The notes beneath the pieces are model-generated. The model was given only the letters and a program-made list of their open reading frames with translations, had not been told where the DNA came from and did no database searches. A stretch of 64,000 bases of DNA from Richelia sinica FACHB-800. GTDB taxonomy: Bacteria; Cyanobacteriota; Cyanobacteriia; Cyanobacteriales; Nostocaceae. Both the position numbers and the translations under genes were made by a program. Numbering within the stretch: the first letter of the stretch is position 1; the number at the start of each line of letters is the position of its first letter. Where the stretch lies: positions 1 through 64,000 of the forward strand of contig NZ_JACJTT010000025.1 of NCBI RefSeq assembly GCF_014698825.1. The letters are read 5' to 3'. Shown here piece after piece: positions 26,842 through 35,879 of this stretch.

Positions 26842-27657
26842 ATGACTATTAAATTTGGTTTAATTGGTGGTGGGGTAATGGGAGAAGCGCTGTTATCCCG
26901 CCTTATTACGAGGGGGGTTTATCAGGGAGCAGAAGTCATTGTCAGTGAACCCCAAGCCTCACGCCGTAGCTTTTTAGAACAGCAATATCAGGTAGGAGTC
27001 ACAACAGATAATCACCAGGTTTTTGCAGAAGCCAAAGAAGTTGTGATGCTAGCAGTCAAGCCACAAGTTTTTAGTGCGATCGCTCAAGAATTGGGAGATA
27101 TCGTACCAGGTGAAAGTTCTCCTCTGATGATCTCGATTTTGGCTGGAGTGCCTTTAAAGCAACTAGAAGCAACTTTTCCTCGTCTACCAGTGGTTCGTGC
27201 TATGCCCAACACACCAGCAACAGTAGGGGCAGGTATGACAGCTATTTGTTTAGGTGCTTACACTCATCCCATCCACCAGGAAATAGCAGAAAAAATATTT
27301 AAAGCTGTAGGTGAAGTAGTAGAAGTAGCAGAAAGCCTGATGGATGCGGTCACAGGATTATCTGGTAGTGGCCCCGCTTATGTAGCTTTGATGGTAGAAG
27401 CTCTAGCTGATGGGGGAGTGGCAGCAGGTTTACCGAGGACGGTAGCAAAACAGTTAGCTTTGCAAACAGTTTTAGGCACAGCAACTTTGCTCTCAGAAAG
27501 TAAGCTCCATCCTGCTGAACTCAAAGATAGAGTTACCAGTCCCGGAGGCACAACCATAGCTGGGATTAGTCAATTAGAGAAAGCTGGTTTTCGTTCTGCT
27601 GTCATTGAAGCGGTGAAAGCTGCGGCTCACCGTTCTCAAGAATTGGGAAAAGGGTGA
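26842..27657 (+). CDS. proC: Pyrroline-5-carboxylate reductase
   Basis: A 271-residue enzyme for the last step of proline synthesis, reducing pyrroline-5-carboxylate with NAD(P)H. The Rossmann motif is FGLIGGGVMGEALL at the N terminus. VVRAMPNTPATVGAGMT and the C-terminal signature region DAVTGLSGSGPAYVALMVEA followed by DRVTSPGGTTIAGI are standard. The length fits the family. It closes the conserved pipX-pipY-sepF-proC neighbourhood. Confidence 0.96.
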   Translation: MTIKFGLIGGGVMGEALLSRLITRGVYQGAEVIVSEPQASRRSFLEQQYQVGVTTDNHQVFAEAKEVVMLAVKPQVFSAIAQELGDIVPGESSPLMISILAGVPLKQLEATFPRLPVVRAMPNTPATVGAGMTAICLGAYTHPIHQEIAEKIFKAVGEVVEVAESLMDAVTGLSGSGPAYVALMVEALADGGVAAGLPRTVAKQLALQTVLGTATLLSESKLHPAELKDRVTSPGGTTIAGISQLEKAGFRSAVIEAVKAAAHRSQELGKG

Positions 27658-27944
27658 TAGGTAATATCAATTAAAAATTCACAATGGGACAGGTATGGTT
27701 TTAGAGGGATTTGCCGATTTTATCTGTCGGCTTCTTGAAATATACCATCCCACGCATCTTGGCACCTTTGTCTACTCCAACAGAATTAGAGAATGCCTAT
27801 GGAGTTCTACGCAAAATTACTGAAACATGAAGATGAACTAACAAAAGCTCAATAATGCCTGGAAAACTTGTGTTTTCGCACTCAACGTAGCAACTCACTA
27901 ATCACGTTATGATAGAAAGCAGTCTGGTTGCTAAATATGATTGA

Positions 27945-30626
27945 GTGAACTATCCCGCCCCGTCTACAGAAATTGACCTGAGGTCGATATTTCCCTTTGA
28001 ACTGGATCAATTCCAGCATGATGCGATCGCCTCCCTGAATGCTGGACGCTCTGTTGTAGTCTGTGCGCCCACAGGTTCCGGTAAAACATTGATTGGGGAA
28101 TACGCCATTTATCGTGCCTTAACACGAGGGAAGCGAGTGTTTTACACCACCCCTCTCAAAGCCCTATCAAACCAAAAACTCCGTGATTTTCGTGAAAAAT
28201 TTGGTTTTGATCAAGTCGGACTATTAACTGGCGATGCCTCCATCAACAGAGATGCCCCGATTTTAGTCATGACAACAGAAATTTTTCGCAACATGCTCTA
28301 TGGCACACCCATCGGGCAAATTGGCATCTCCTTAACAAATGTAGAAGCTGTAGTGTTGGACGAATGCCACTACATGAACGATCGCCAACGCGGTACAGTT
28401 TGGGAAGAATCCATCATCTATTGTCCCCGTGAAGTGCAACTGGTGGCCCTTTCCGCAACCGTGGCCAACAGCGATCAACTGACCAACTGGCTTACCCACG
28501 TTCATGGACCCACAGACCTCATTTACTCCGACTTTCGTCCAGTTCCTTTAGAATTTCACTTTGGTAATCCAAAAGGACTATTCCCCCTTTTAAACGACAG
28601 TAAAAACAAAATTAACCCCCGACTGATCAAACGGGGGAAAAAACCCCAAGGTGAAAAAGGCAAAGGTGGTAGACCAGAACCACCCAGCATTACCTATACC
28701 CTCACCCAACTCCAGCAGCGAGATATGCTGCCAGCCATTTACTTTATCTTCAGCCGTCGCGGTTGTGATAATGCTGTCAAAGAAGTGAGTGATCTCTGGT
28801 TAGTTAATGAGCAAGAGTCCCAAACCTTACGCCAACAAATAGATGAATTTTTAAGGCGTAATCCTGAAGCTGGACGTTCTGGGCAAATAGCCCCCCTCTA
28901 TCGAGGCATAGCGGCTCACCACGCCGGCATTTTACCAGCATGGAAAGTTTTAGTAGAAGAACTTTTTCAACAAGGACTCATTAAAGTTGTCTTCGCTACT
29001 GAAACCCTAGCCGCAGGAATTAACATGCCTGCCAGAACCACAGTTATTTCCACCCTATCGAAACGCACAGATAGTGGACACCGCCTCCTCAACGCTTCCG
29101 AATTTCTACAAATGGCAGGAAGGGCAGGCCGTCGGGGTATGGATAAACAAGGCCATGTAGTTACCTTACAAACCCCCTTTGAAGGAGCCAGAGAAGCAGC
29201 ATATCTCGCTACATCCAAACCTGATCCCCTAGTCAGCCAGTTTACCCCCAGCTACGGGATGGTGCTGAACCTGTTGCAAACCCATAGCTTAGAACAGGCT
29301 AAAGAACTAGTAGAACGCAGTTTCGGCCAATACATGGCTAATTTGCATCTCCAACCAGATTACGAAATCATTACGGAGATGCAAGCTCAACTCACAGAAA
29401 TCCGAGAGCAACTAGCCGCCATCGATGAGAATGAGTTAGCACTGTATGAGAAATTGCGGCAACGTCTCAGGGTAGAACGCCAACTCTTAAAAACACTGCA
29501 AGAACAGGCACAGGAAGACAGACAAGAACATCTAGGTATGATGTTAAACTTTGCTGTTGCAGGCACATTATTGAGTCTGAAAGGGAAAAATATTACAGTC
29601 CCCACACCTGTTACCACTGTTTTAGTGGCAAAAAGCCCTAGTTCTGGTCAGTCCCCTTATTTAGTCTGTTTAGGGCAAGATAATCGCTGGTATGTAGCCA
29701 CCATCGGAGATGTAGTTGATTTATACGCAGAACTACCCCGAATTAACGTTCCAGAAGATATGCTACCTCCACCAGAAATGCCCTTAAAACCAGGACAAGG
29801 GCGACGGGGAAATGAACAAAGCGCCTTAATTGCTCAAAGTATCCCCAAACCTGACGATTCTTTACATCTACCACCAGAAGTACAAACCCAATTAAGTAGA
29901 GTCACCGCTGTCCAAGAACAGTTAGAAAATCATCCCCTACATAAATCAGGAAACGCAGCTTCTTTCTTCAAACGTAAATCTCGTTGCTTGGAATTAGAAG
30001 AACAAATAGCTGAATTACAAGAGCAAGTAGACCTGCAATCTCAGCGACATTGGGAAGAATTTCTCAGTTTGATTGAAATTTTGCAGCATTTTGAATGTCT
30101 AGACCAGTTAGTTCCTAGCAAATTGGGGCAAATTGCGGCGGCTATTCGCGGTGAAAATGAATTGTGGCTGGGTTTAGCTTTAGCTAGTGGGGAATTAGAC
30201 AATTTAGATCCCCAGCACTTAGCTACTACAGTTGCAGCTTTAGTCACTGAAACGCCACGACCAGATACCAAGGTAAACTTTAACTTGTCTCCAGAAGTAG
30301 ATGAGGCTTGGTCTCGACTACAAAAGATTCGGCGTTCCGTCCTCAAGGTGCAGTATCGACATGGTGTGGCACTACCTGTAGGTTTAGAAAACCGCTATCT
30401 CAATGTCATTGCCTTAGTGGAACAATGGGCACTAGGAATAGATTGGAGCGAATTATGTGAAAATACCACCTTAGATGAAGGTGATGTCGTGAGAATTTTA
30501 CGCCGCACACTAGACTTATTATCACAAATTCCCCATGTCCCCAATTTACCTGATTCCTTCCGCAAAAATGCCCAAAGAGCGATGCAATTAATTGACAGAT
30601 TCCCAGTCAATGAAGTAGTGGAATAA
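27945..30626 (+). CDS. Ski2/Mtr4-like DEAD/DEAH-box RNA helicase
   Basis: 893 residues from a GTG start; an in-frame stop lies one codon upstream, so no longer form is possible. RecA domain 1: CAPTGSGKTLIGEYA (motif I), DECHYMND (motif II, a DExH box) and SATVAN (motif III). RecA domain 2: TETLAAGINMPARTT and MAGRAGRRGMD (motif VI). The long central part (about 470-640) is predicted helical, and the C terminus resembles the DSHCT domain of Ski2/Mtr4 proteins. Cyanobacteria keep one such helicase with a presumed role in RNA processing or decay; the substrate here is not known. Confidence 0.9.
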   Translation: MNYPAPSTEIDLRSIFPFELDQFQHDAIASLNAGRSVVVCAPTGSGKTLIGEYAIYRALTRGKRVFYTTPLKALSNQKLRDFREKFGFDQVGLLTGDASINRDAPILVMTTEIFRNMLYGTPIGQIGISLTNVEAVVLDECHYMNDRQRGTVWEESIIYCPREVQLVALSATVANSDQLTNWLTHVHGPTDLIYSDFRPVPLEFHFGNPKGLFPLLNDSKNKINPRLIKRGKKPQGEKGKGGRPEPPSITYTLTQLQQRDMLPAIYFIFSRRGCDNAVKEVSDLWLVNEQESQTLRQQIDEFLRRNPEAGRSGQIAPLYRGIAAHHAGILPAWKVLVEELFQQGLIKVVFATETLAAGINMPARTTVISTLSKRTDSGHRLLNASEFLQMAGRAGRRGMDKQGHVVTLQTPFEGAREAAYLATSKPDPLVSQFTPSYGMVLNLLQTHSLEQAKELVERSFGQYMANLHLQPDYEIITEMQAQLTEIREQLAAIDENELALYEKLRQRLRVERQLLKTLQEQAQEDRQEHLGMMLNFAVAGTLLSLKGKNITVPTPVTTVLVAKSPSSGQSPYLVCLGQDNRWYVATIGDVVDLYAELPRINVPEDMLPPPEMPLKPGQGRRGNEQSALIAQSIPKPDDSLHLPPEVQTQLSRVTAVQEQLENHPLHKSGNAASFFKRKSRCLELEEQIAELQEQVDLQSQRHWEEFLSLIEILQHFECLDQLVPSKLGQIAAAIRGENELWLGLALASGELDNLDPQHLATTVAALVTETPRPDTKVNFNLSPEVDEAWSRLQKIRRSVLKVQYRHGVALPVGLENRYLNVIALVEQWALGIDWSELCENTTLDEGDVVRILRRTLDLLSQIPHVPNLPDSFRKNAQRAMQLIDRFPVNEVVE

Positions 30627-30643
30627 CTTGTCATCTGTAAAAT

Positions 30644-30671
30644 GTGGGATCTATCGCTCCAATAGACCCAC
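30644..30671 (+). terminator. Hairpin after the helicase gene
   Basis: GTGGGATCTAT (30644-30654) pairs with ATAGACCCAC (30662-30671) with one bulged A and a short loop. It lies 18 bp after the stop codon. There is no T run behind it, so its role as a terminator is uncertain. Confidence 0.4.
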
Positions 30672-30762
30672 ACCATTAGAAATTTACCTCTTCACCCAGC
30701 TAATCGGAGACATATTCAGACCCCATATCGCTAGTGGTTGGAGAGAATGTCTATCGAAATAA

Positions 30763-30975
30763 TTAATCGATATTGATTTGTTGGGGTCCACTAGCTTTAC
30801 CGTTCTCAGTATTGGAGCTTGGGAAGTTGGTTGAACCGGTTTGTTGAGATAACCAACTTTTTACAGGGTCGTCAGCAAGGTTTAGTCGGAGTACACCAGA
30901 AGCGAAACCGCCTAAAAATGAAATTGGGTGCTGGGCTAATTCTTTAACAATGGGTGACAATTCATCAATAAACAT
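30763..30975 (-). CDS. Small cyanobacterial hypothetical protein
   Basis: A 70-residue protein. The ATG is preceded by AGGAG at good spacing, which supports translation. The N-terminal half (VKELAQHPISFLGGFASGVLRLNLADDPVKSWL) is predicted helical, with a short Gly-rich hydrophobic stretch that is not long enough for a confident membrane segment. The C-terminal 25 residues are Ser/Asn-rich and probably disordered. I do not recognise a function. It lies between the convergent helicase gene and the nrdJ gene. Confidence 0.65.
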   Translation of the reverse strand: MFIDELSPIVKELAQHPISFLGGFASGVLRLNLADDPVKSWLSQQTGSTNFPSSNTENGKASGPQQINID

Positions 30976-31064
30976 TCCGACTCTCCTGGTATTGTCGTAA
31001 AAGATTATTAATTCTTAATTAATCGTAACCTGGAAAGCAATTTAGGGTGGACCGTGGAACAAAA

Positions 31065-31086
31065 TCTCACCCCTCAAGGGGTGAGA
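31065..31086 (-). terminator. Rho-independent terminator of nrdJ
   Basis: On the minus strand TCTCACCCC, a TTGA loop and GGGGTGAGA form a perfect 9-bp stem, followed directly by TTTTGTT. It lies 26 bp past the nrdJ stop codon, the expected place for its terminator. Confidence 0.85.
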
Positions 31087-31111
31087 AGATTAATGGGAAT
31101 TCAGGGAAAAT

Positions 31112-34100
31112 TTAAGAGCTTGGTTGCTGTTCAGGAAACATACATTTGTCAGAGTCACAACCGCTAGGTCCTGCTTCAGACATTTCACCTAAATCATAGC
31201 GACTCAAAGCACCACAGAAATCATCTGTTTTCCGTCTGGCTTTTACTTCAGCAGATAGCCGCTGATAGGTTTCTTTGTCTATGGGTTCAAAGGGTAAACG
31301 GGGGAATGTTTGAATGTCGTCAAACCGCGCTAATAAAGCCGCAGAAATGTAACCTTCATCATTTTGGATAGCTTCATAAATGCGTGTTCCCAAAACTTCA
31401 ACTTCCTCAGAACGTAATTCTAAAGTCGCTGAGGTGTTATGGGTTGTATAGTATTTCTGCACCTGCATCACAAAATCTAACTGCGCCAGTACAGAAAACT
31501 TAGATACATCAATTTTATCAGCCCCTGGTAAATCTGCCCAGGAAACAGCAACGGGAATTTCTACCAACCATTCTGTACAACGTGTGTCAAACGGGTCATT
31601 TAACAAGTTACCGTTTTCATCTTTGTCAGACTGAGATGGTATGACATTATAGCCATACTCTATACAAGCTAAAGCCACGGGGTCATTTTTGCGGAAGGTG
31701 ATGCGCCGGATAAACCTTTGGGCTTTGGGGGGATGCCAACCGGAAGAAGCACCCGTTAAGAGAGATTTTGTCCCTGATGGCTGGACTGTAGTACAACGAT
31801 TGGGGCGTTTAATTCTGTGTTGATCGCAATATTCCCAAACTGCTTGATGGACTATTTCTCGCCATTTGCTTAAGTATTTTTGCTCACCGCGTTTAAATAT
31901 CAGTCCTTCCTCGGTTTCTGGTCTTCCTTGTTCCCACCAGCGCAACCAGTCCACACCAAAAGCATGAACAAAGAAGTCAAATAAACCAGTGAAGGATACA
32001 CCGACAATGGGATCAAGTTCCCGACTATATTGATAGCGGGGTTCTTGGAATTTGTGGTTTAACAATGCAGCAACAGATAAAGCACCGGCTTTAAATGCTT
32101 CCTCTTGTTCTTTGTAGTTGTCTGGATCTAGTTGGTTTAAGTGTACCTCAGCCAAATTACAGTGAAAATTAGCACCTATAATTTCACCACACGGATTAAG
32201 CCCGTAGCGGCCTAAACGATGTTCTAATTCTTGATCATCAATATTTGGGTGACGTTCTTGTATCCATGCTTTAGCTTTTCTTTGTTCGTAAGCGTGCAGG
32301 AAGTCTTGTTTCAGTTCTGGGGTGTTGAGTAAATCAATATTAGCCCTTGCTACTGCTTCACCAGCCCATTGAATTGCACCTTCACCACTGTAATACTGCT
32401 TTTGAACTGCGGCAATAGATTCTTCTAGGGTGGGTTTATGGTGAAATACTCGGCTATGGTTGGCCATACGTAAAGCATCACGTTCTGGATCTATACGCCA
32501 GTTGCCTTCTGCGTCTTGCTGCCAGAGGTTATCTTTTGCTGTTGCGCCTTGTTGGTCTTCTGCAACGAATTGTCTCATTCCAGCTGAGTTATGCGTCAAA
32601 TAACCGTCGCAGTAAAAACAATGGGCTTCTTCTACTTCAATGTCATAAGTGTGAACATGATCGTAACTGCCCAAACCTTTAACAGTGACAGGAATATCTA
32701 GTGAGATATCAGCTTCAGCAATATAGCGTTCATAATTAGAATCAACTGTACGAGAACCTTGAAAACCCATTTCTCGCATTTCGCTGTAGGTGTAAGCCTC
32801 GCGCATAATTACACCAGGAACAGTAAAACCATACATTTTCAGTCCCTGACGCAGTTCTCCCTTGACTGAATGGGGGGCTATTAGTGCGTTATAACGCTCT
32901 TTGAAGGCTGGTATTGTCAAGTTGTACTTAACTTGCCATTCCTGTTTTTCTGGACGGATCGTTGTTGTTCTACCAGCGATCCCTAAGCTAGATAAGACTA
33001 CACCAACTTGTCTAATAAATGAGCGATAAACTGATGTAACTAAATGGGGTGGCCGATTATTTACTGCTCCATCACTGTCCATTAATCCAGCTAAGTAGGC
33101 AGCCCTAATATCTACTGAACCTTCCAAAATAAAACTAGGAATTTCCAAGGGAATGTTAGGCTGCTTAATATAGCGGTGGAAGTATTCAGCTAATCTGATA
33201 GAAGAACAGATTGACTTAGCAGTATTTTCACCTTTGGTCATGCTATGAGTAGCAGTCAACCCAAATAAAGCTAGCGCAGAATCTATTTTGGCTTGAATTT
33301 TTGCTGTTTGTTCGCTCTGTAAGCCATTCATTGACCATTCAACTCGACCATAGGGCTTACCATACCTATTACGGCCAAGGGCAACATAACCATCACCGTG
33401 AGTCAATCCAATGAGCCAAGCTACTTCAGGTGTGAGATCGGGAACTATAAAAGCTTTGGCTGTTCGGCTGTGGGAAGGTCTTGATTCTGTAAAATCAGCA
33501 GGAAGATGGGTAACTGTACCAGGTAGTATTTGTGTGTTGTGAAGAAGGCGATCGCCTTCCTCTAAACTGGCAATAGATTTCCACTTAACTCCTCCTTTTG
33601 CATCTGCTAAAACAGCTTGTCTGTGGTTTAAAGTTGCTCTAGGGTAAGTTGCATTAGTTTCAATTTCGTAAACATCCTGAAATCCTTGGTCGAATTTATC
33701 AACTACTCGACGAAATCCTAAAGGAGTTTGTACTAAATCACCCACTTGCACATCACGAATGGGTACAAGACCTTTATAGGTATGAACCAAGGCATCTTCA
33801 GGAAGACAGCGCCGGATATTCCCCGCAACTATACTTACAGCTGCTTCATCAATTAATAAACAGCACTCAACAGAGGTTAACTGTCTACCTATAGCTTTAT
33901 TTAGAATAGAGGCGCAGCGTTCATACAAACCGGGTAATTTTACAGGGTTGGCTACACCACCAAAGCCTTTGAGGGTTTCTCCTGACTGACGGACATCACT
34001 AATATCTACAAGTACCTGCACGTCATCGGTAAAGCGTTCATCAGTAGAAAGTTCTAACAGGGTTTGGTAGGATTTTACCCAACCTTCCCGACTATCGCCA

Positions 34101-34633
34101 ACGTGAATAGTAACAGTGTTACCTTGTATATCGGTTTCTGTAAATTCTCGGCGCTGTTCTATAGGTGTGCGGCCAATTTCGCCTGTGATGGTAACATTTA
34201 AACGATTACGGATAGGGGGTAATTGATTAATATACTGGGGTTCAATAATAGCACCTGTACCACACCCCATCATGGCCAAGTCCATCATTAAACCGAAGGC
34301 TTTCCAGTCTACCAAATTTGTAGAAGTACAATTATAAGCACCAGAAAAGTTTTTAGATTTATTTAACCATTCTGTACCACCAACCCATAACCAGCGGCCA
34401 CTGGGTAGGGCTTTCATATTGCGCTGCATTTTATCTAAGAGGGCAGCTTCTTCGGGGGTGAGTTTGCCTAATTCGACTAAACCGCGTAAAGTGCGATCGC
34501 ACACCTCATCCCAGGACTCTCTTAAACCTGCTTCTGTACGGCGGCTATAAGTTCTAAAAAATACAGGATTGGCTGCTGGGGCGGATTCTGGGAACGTTGC
34601 ACCCTGACGTTTCCGTTCAAGTTCTTGAACCAT
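31112..34633 (-). CDS. nrdJ: Adenosylcobalamin-dependent (class II) ribonucleotide reductase with intein
   Basis: 1,173 residues, of which 407 are an intein (residues 276-682). The mature enzyme would be 766 residues, normal for the monomeric B12-dependent ribonucleoside-triphosphate reductase. The extein shows FFRTYSRR near the N terminus, GCGTGAII, GNIRR before and SAGMRQF after the intein, LNPCGEI, and TVQPSGTKSLLTGASSGWH, a conserved reductase region. The C terminus has the Cys pair CGALSRYDLGEMSEAGPSGCDSDKC used for reduction by thioredoxin. It makes deoxynucleotides independent of oxygen. The ATG at 34633 is confirmed by the duplicated 5' end upstream. Confidence 0.95.
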   Translation of the reverse strand: MVQELERKRQGATFPESAPAANPVFFRTYSRRTEAGLRESWDEVCDRTLRGLVELGKLTPEEAALLDKMQRNMKALPSGRWLWVGGTEWLNKSKNFSGAYNCTSTNLVDWKAFGLMMDLAMMGCGTGAIIEPQYINQLPPIRNRLNVTITGEIGRTPIEQRREFTETDIQGNTVTIHVGDSREGWVKSYQTLLELSTDERFTDDVQVLVDISDVRQSGETLKGFGGVANPVKLPGLYERCASILNKAIGRQLTSVECCLLIDEAAVSIVAGNIRRCLPEDALVHTYKGLVPIRDVQVGDLVQTPLGFRRVVDKFDQGFQDVYEIETNATYPRATLNHRQAVLADAKGGVKWKSIASLEEGDRLLHNTQILPGTVTHLPADFTESRPSHSRTAKAFIVPDLTPEVAWLIGLTHGDGYVALGRNRYGKPYGRVEWSMNGLQSEQTAKIQAKIDSALALFGLTATHSMTKGENTAKSICSSIRLAEYFHRYIKQPNIPLEIPSFILEGSVDIRAAYLAGLMDSDGAVNNRPPHLVTSVYRSFIRQVGVVLSSLGIAGRTTTIRPEKQEWQVKYNLTIPAFKERYNALIAPHSVKGELRQGLKMYGFTVPGVIMREAYTYSEMREMGFQGSRTVDSNYERYIAEADISLDIPVTVKGLGSYDHVHTYDIEVEEAHCFYCDGYLTHNSAGMRQFVAEDQQGATAKDNLWQQDAEGNWRIDPERDALRMANHSRVFHHKPTLEESIAAVQKQYYSGEGAIQWAGEAVARANIDLLNTPELKQDFLHAYEQRKAKAWIQERHPNIDDQELEHRLGRYGLNPCGEIIGANFHCNLAEVHLNQLDPDNYKEQEEAFKAGALSVAALLNHKFQEPRYQYSRELDPIVGVSFTGLFDFFVHAFGVDWLRWWEQGRPETEEGLIFKRGEQKYLSKWREIVHQAVWEYCDQHRIKRPNRCTTVQPSGTKSLLTGASSGWHPPKAQRFIRRITFRKNDPVALACIEYGYNVIPSQSDKDENGNLLNDPFDTRCTEWLVEIPVAVSWADLPGADKIDVSKFSVLAQLDFVMQVQKYYTTHNTSATLELRSEEVEVLGTRIYEAIQNDEGYISAALLARFDDIQTFPRLPFEPIDKETYQRLSAEVKARRKTDDFCGALSRYDLGEMSEAGPSGCDSDKCMFPEQQPSS
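32588..33808 (-). mobile_element. Intein with LAGLIDADG homing endonuclease in NrdJ
   Basis: The element runs from Cys276 (CLPEDALVHTYKGL, splicing block A) to Asn682 (CFYCDGYLTHN, blocks F and G), with Ser683 as the +1 residue: a complete set of splicing residues. The block B histidine is in ATLNHRQAVL. Two dodecapeptide motifs, WLIGLTHGDGYV and YLAGLMDSDGAV, keep the catalytic Asp of DOD endonucleases, so the homing function may still be active. The insertion point is the conserved GNIRR/SAG loop of the reductase, a spot where inteins are known in class II and related reductases. Confidence 0.95.
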
Positions 34634-34796
34634 AATAAGGTTTTTCTGCTCACTAACAGATTAAGACTATAACGCCAAGTAGTTATAGGATTCAAAGATT
34701 GTCAAATTTACCACTTTATGATTTAAGATTTTTTGTATAAGATATAACAATTTTATATTGTCACAATAAAACCCTGACAGTGAGCCAGGGTTATAC
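34470..34796. repeat. Direct repeat copy A: 5' end, upstream region and terminator of nrdJ
   Basis: This segment covers the first 55 codons of nrdJ, its upstream region and an upstream terminator hairpin. It is repeated in the same orientation at 35716-36038. The coding part differs at about four bases. Copy B is 4 bp shorter just upstream of the ATG. The two copies flank the two-gene cassette at 34948-35695. Confidence 0.92.
34766..34792 (-). terminator. Terminator hairpin, copy A
   Basis: On the minus strand AACCCTGGC and GTCAGGGTT form a 9-bp stem (one G-T pair) with loop TCACT, followed by TTTATTG. It lies between the cassette (ending at 34948) and nrdJ, so it would end transcription of the cassette. 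Confidence 0.75.
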
Positions 34797-34947
34797 ATCC
34801 TGAAATTTGTATCTATCAGTTTTAATCTAATCGGCATTTAAGTTGCATGAATTGGGCGGGCAAGATGCCCACCCCACAAGAGATTGATAAAATTTAATCT
34901 ACAAATTAGATGTGATTTATATTATCAAAAAGCTTATACATTTACTA

Positions 34948-35304
34948 CTAAGCATTAGTAGTCAGTAAAGATTCTAATTCATTGATATTATTTACAACTT
35001 TACGTAATTGCTCACTGAAATATACAACTTCATAATTAGGTGCTAGTTCTTTTTGCAGTTGTTTCCACAAACTAATACCTTCTTTTTCAAAAGCTGTTTG
35101 AGCATCTAAAGTGGAAAAACTTGATGAACTAGGATCTTCCCAGTTTAACTTTGCATCATAAATATCTGCCCATTTTGCCAAACGACTGATAGTTTCTTCA
35201 CTTAATGGCATAGTTTCTGGATCAATATCTCCAGCTTTATCAGAACTAGCCCACCATAATGGGTAGCATCCATAATCAGCCATGAGTTTGATTTTTTCTG
35301 CCAT
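34948..35304 (-). CDS. Hypothetical protein, candidate immunity/antitoxin partner
   Basis: 118 residues from ATG 35304 (an in-frame TTG at 35310 would add two). The protein is soluble and acidic, without signal or membrane segments. Conspicuous parts are KLMADYGCYPLWW near the N terminus, DIDPETMPLSEETISRLAKW, DAKLNWEDPSSS and ELAPNYEVVYFSEQLRK. I have an impression of a widespread small-protein family of this shape but cannot name it. It begins 16 nt after the stop of the preceding gene and is probably translated from the same mRNA. Small acidic partners in this position are often immunity proteins or antitoxins; that role is inferred only from layout. Confidence 0.6.
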   Translation of the reverse strand: MAEKIKLMADYGCYPLWWASSDKAGDIDPETMPLSEETISRLAKWADIYDAKLNWEDPSSSSFSTLDAQTAFEKEGISLWKQLQKELAPNYEVVYFSEQLRKVVNNINELESLLTTNA

Positions 35305-35320
35305 AATCAATCTACCAAAT

Positions 35321-35695
35321 TTATGCTGAAGTTCTGGGGTTAGCTCCTACTATATACCCATTATCGCTTACAGTGACAGCGATGTAATGAGTTTTGCTAT
35401 TCAAGCGAACTTCATAAATAATGCGAGTTTTTTTTCTTCCTTGATACCCAATTATTTTTCCTTCAGTTAGTGCGGTAATAACTACATCCGGTATCTGCTC
35501 TGCTTCTATGCCCTGCTCTGCAAATTGTGAAGAATGTTCTTCTAATATATGCTGAAGTCCTGCTTCAGTGTTTCCTTCTTCTAAAAAGACTATTTTGCCA
35601 TCTGCCTGTTTAGCAATCTTCACTATTTTTGCAGGGTTATGCTTAATGCCAAGTTCGGCAAGTTCAGCAATGAGGGCCAATTCATCATTACTCAT
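35321..35695 (-). CDS. Hypothetical protein, candidate BECR-fold nuclease toxin
   Basis: 124 residues. The C-terminal 75 residues have the look of small RNase toxins of the BECR group (barnase/EndoU/colicin/RelE-like): a helix with HILEEHSSQF, then strands with IPDVVITALTEGKIIGY, the basic turn QGRKKTRIIYEVRL and TVSDNGYIVGANP. Candidate catalytic residues are the His pair and the Arg/Lys/Thr of GRKKTR. The N-terminal 45 residues are helical and may belong to a larger parental protein. Translation starts 10 nt after a truncated NrdJ leader frame, with GGGAG before the ATG. Toxin identity is an inference from fold impression and gene pairing. Confidence 0.5.
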   Translation of the reverse strand: MSNDELALIAELAELGIKHNPAKIVKIAKQADGKIVFLEEGNTEAGLQHILEEHSSQFAEQGIEAEQIPDVVITALTEGKIIGYQGRKKTRIIYEVRLNSKTHYIAVTVSDNGYIVGANPRTSA

Positions 35696-35705
35696 GGCTA
35701 TCTCC

Positions 35706-35879
35706 CTACTTAACGAATTCGACTAAACCGCGTAAAGTGCGATCGCACACCTCGTTCCAGGACTCTCTTAAACCTGCTTCTGTACGGCGGCTATAAGTTC
35801 TAAAAAATACAGGATTGTCTGCTGGGGCGGATTCTGGGAATGTTGCACCCTGACGTTTCCGTTCAAGTTCTTGAACCAT
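35706..35879 (-). pseudogene. Truncated duplicate of the nrdJ 5' end
   Basis: A 57-codon open frame whose first 55 codons repeat the start of nrdJ (MVQELERKRQGATF onwards) with few substitutions. It then reads Val-Lys and stops at TAG 35706-35708. It has no catalytic part. The frame is intact, so it could be translated as a leader peptide coupled to the next gene 10 nt downstream. Confidence 0.8.
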
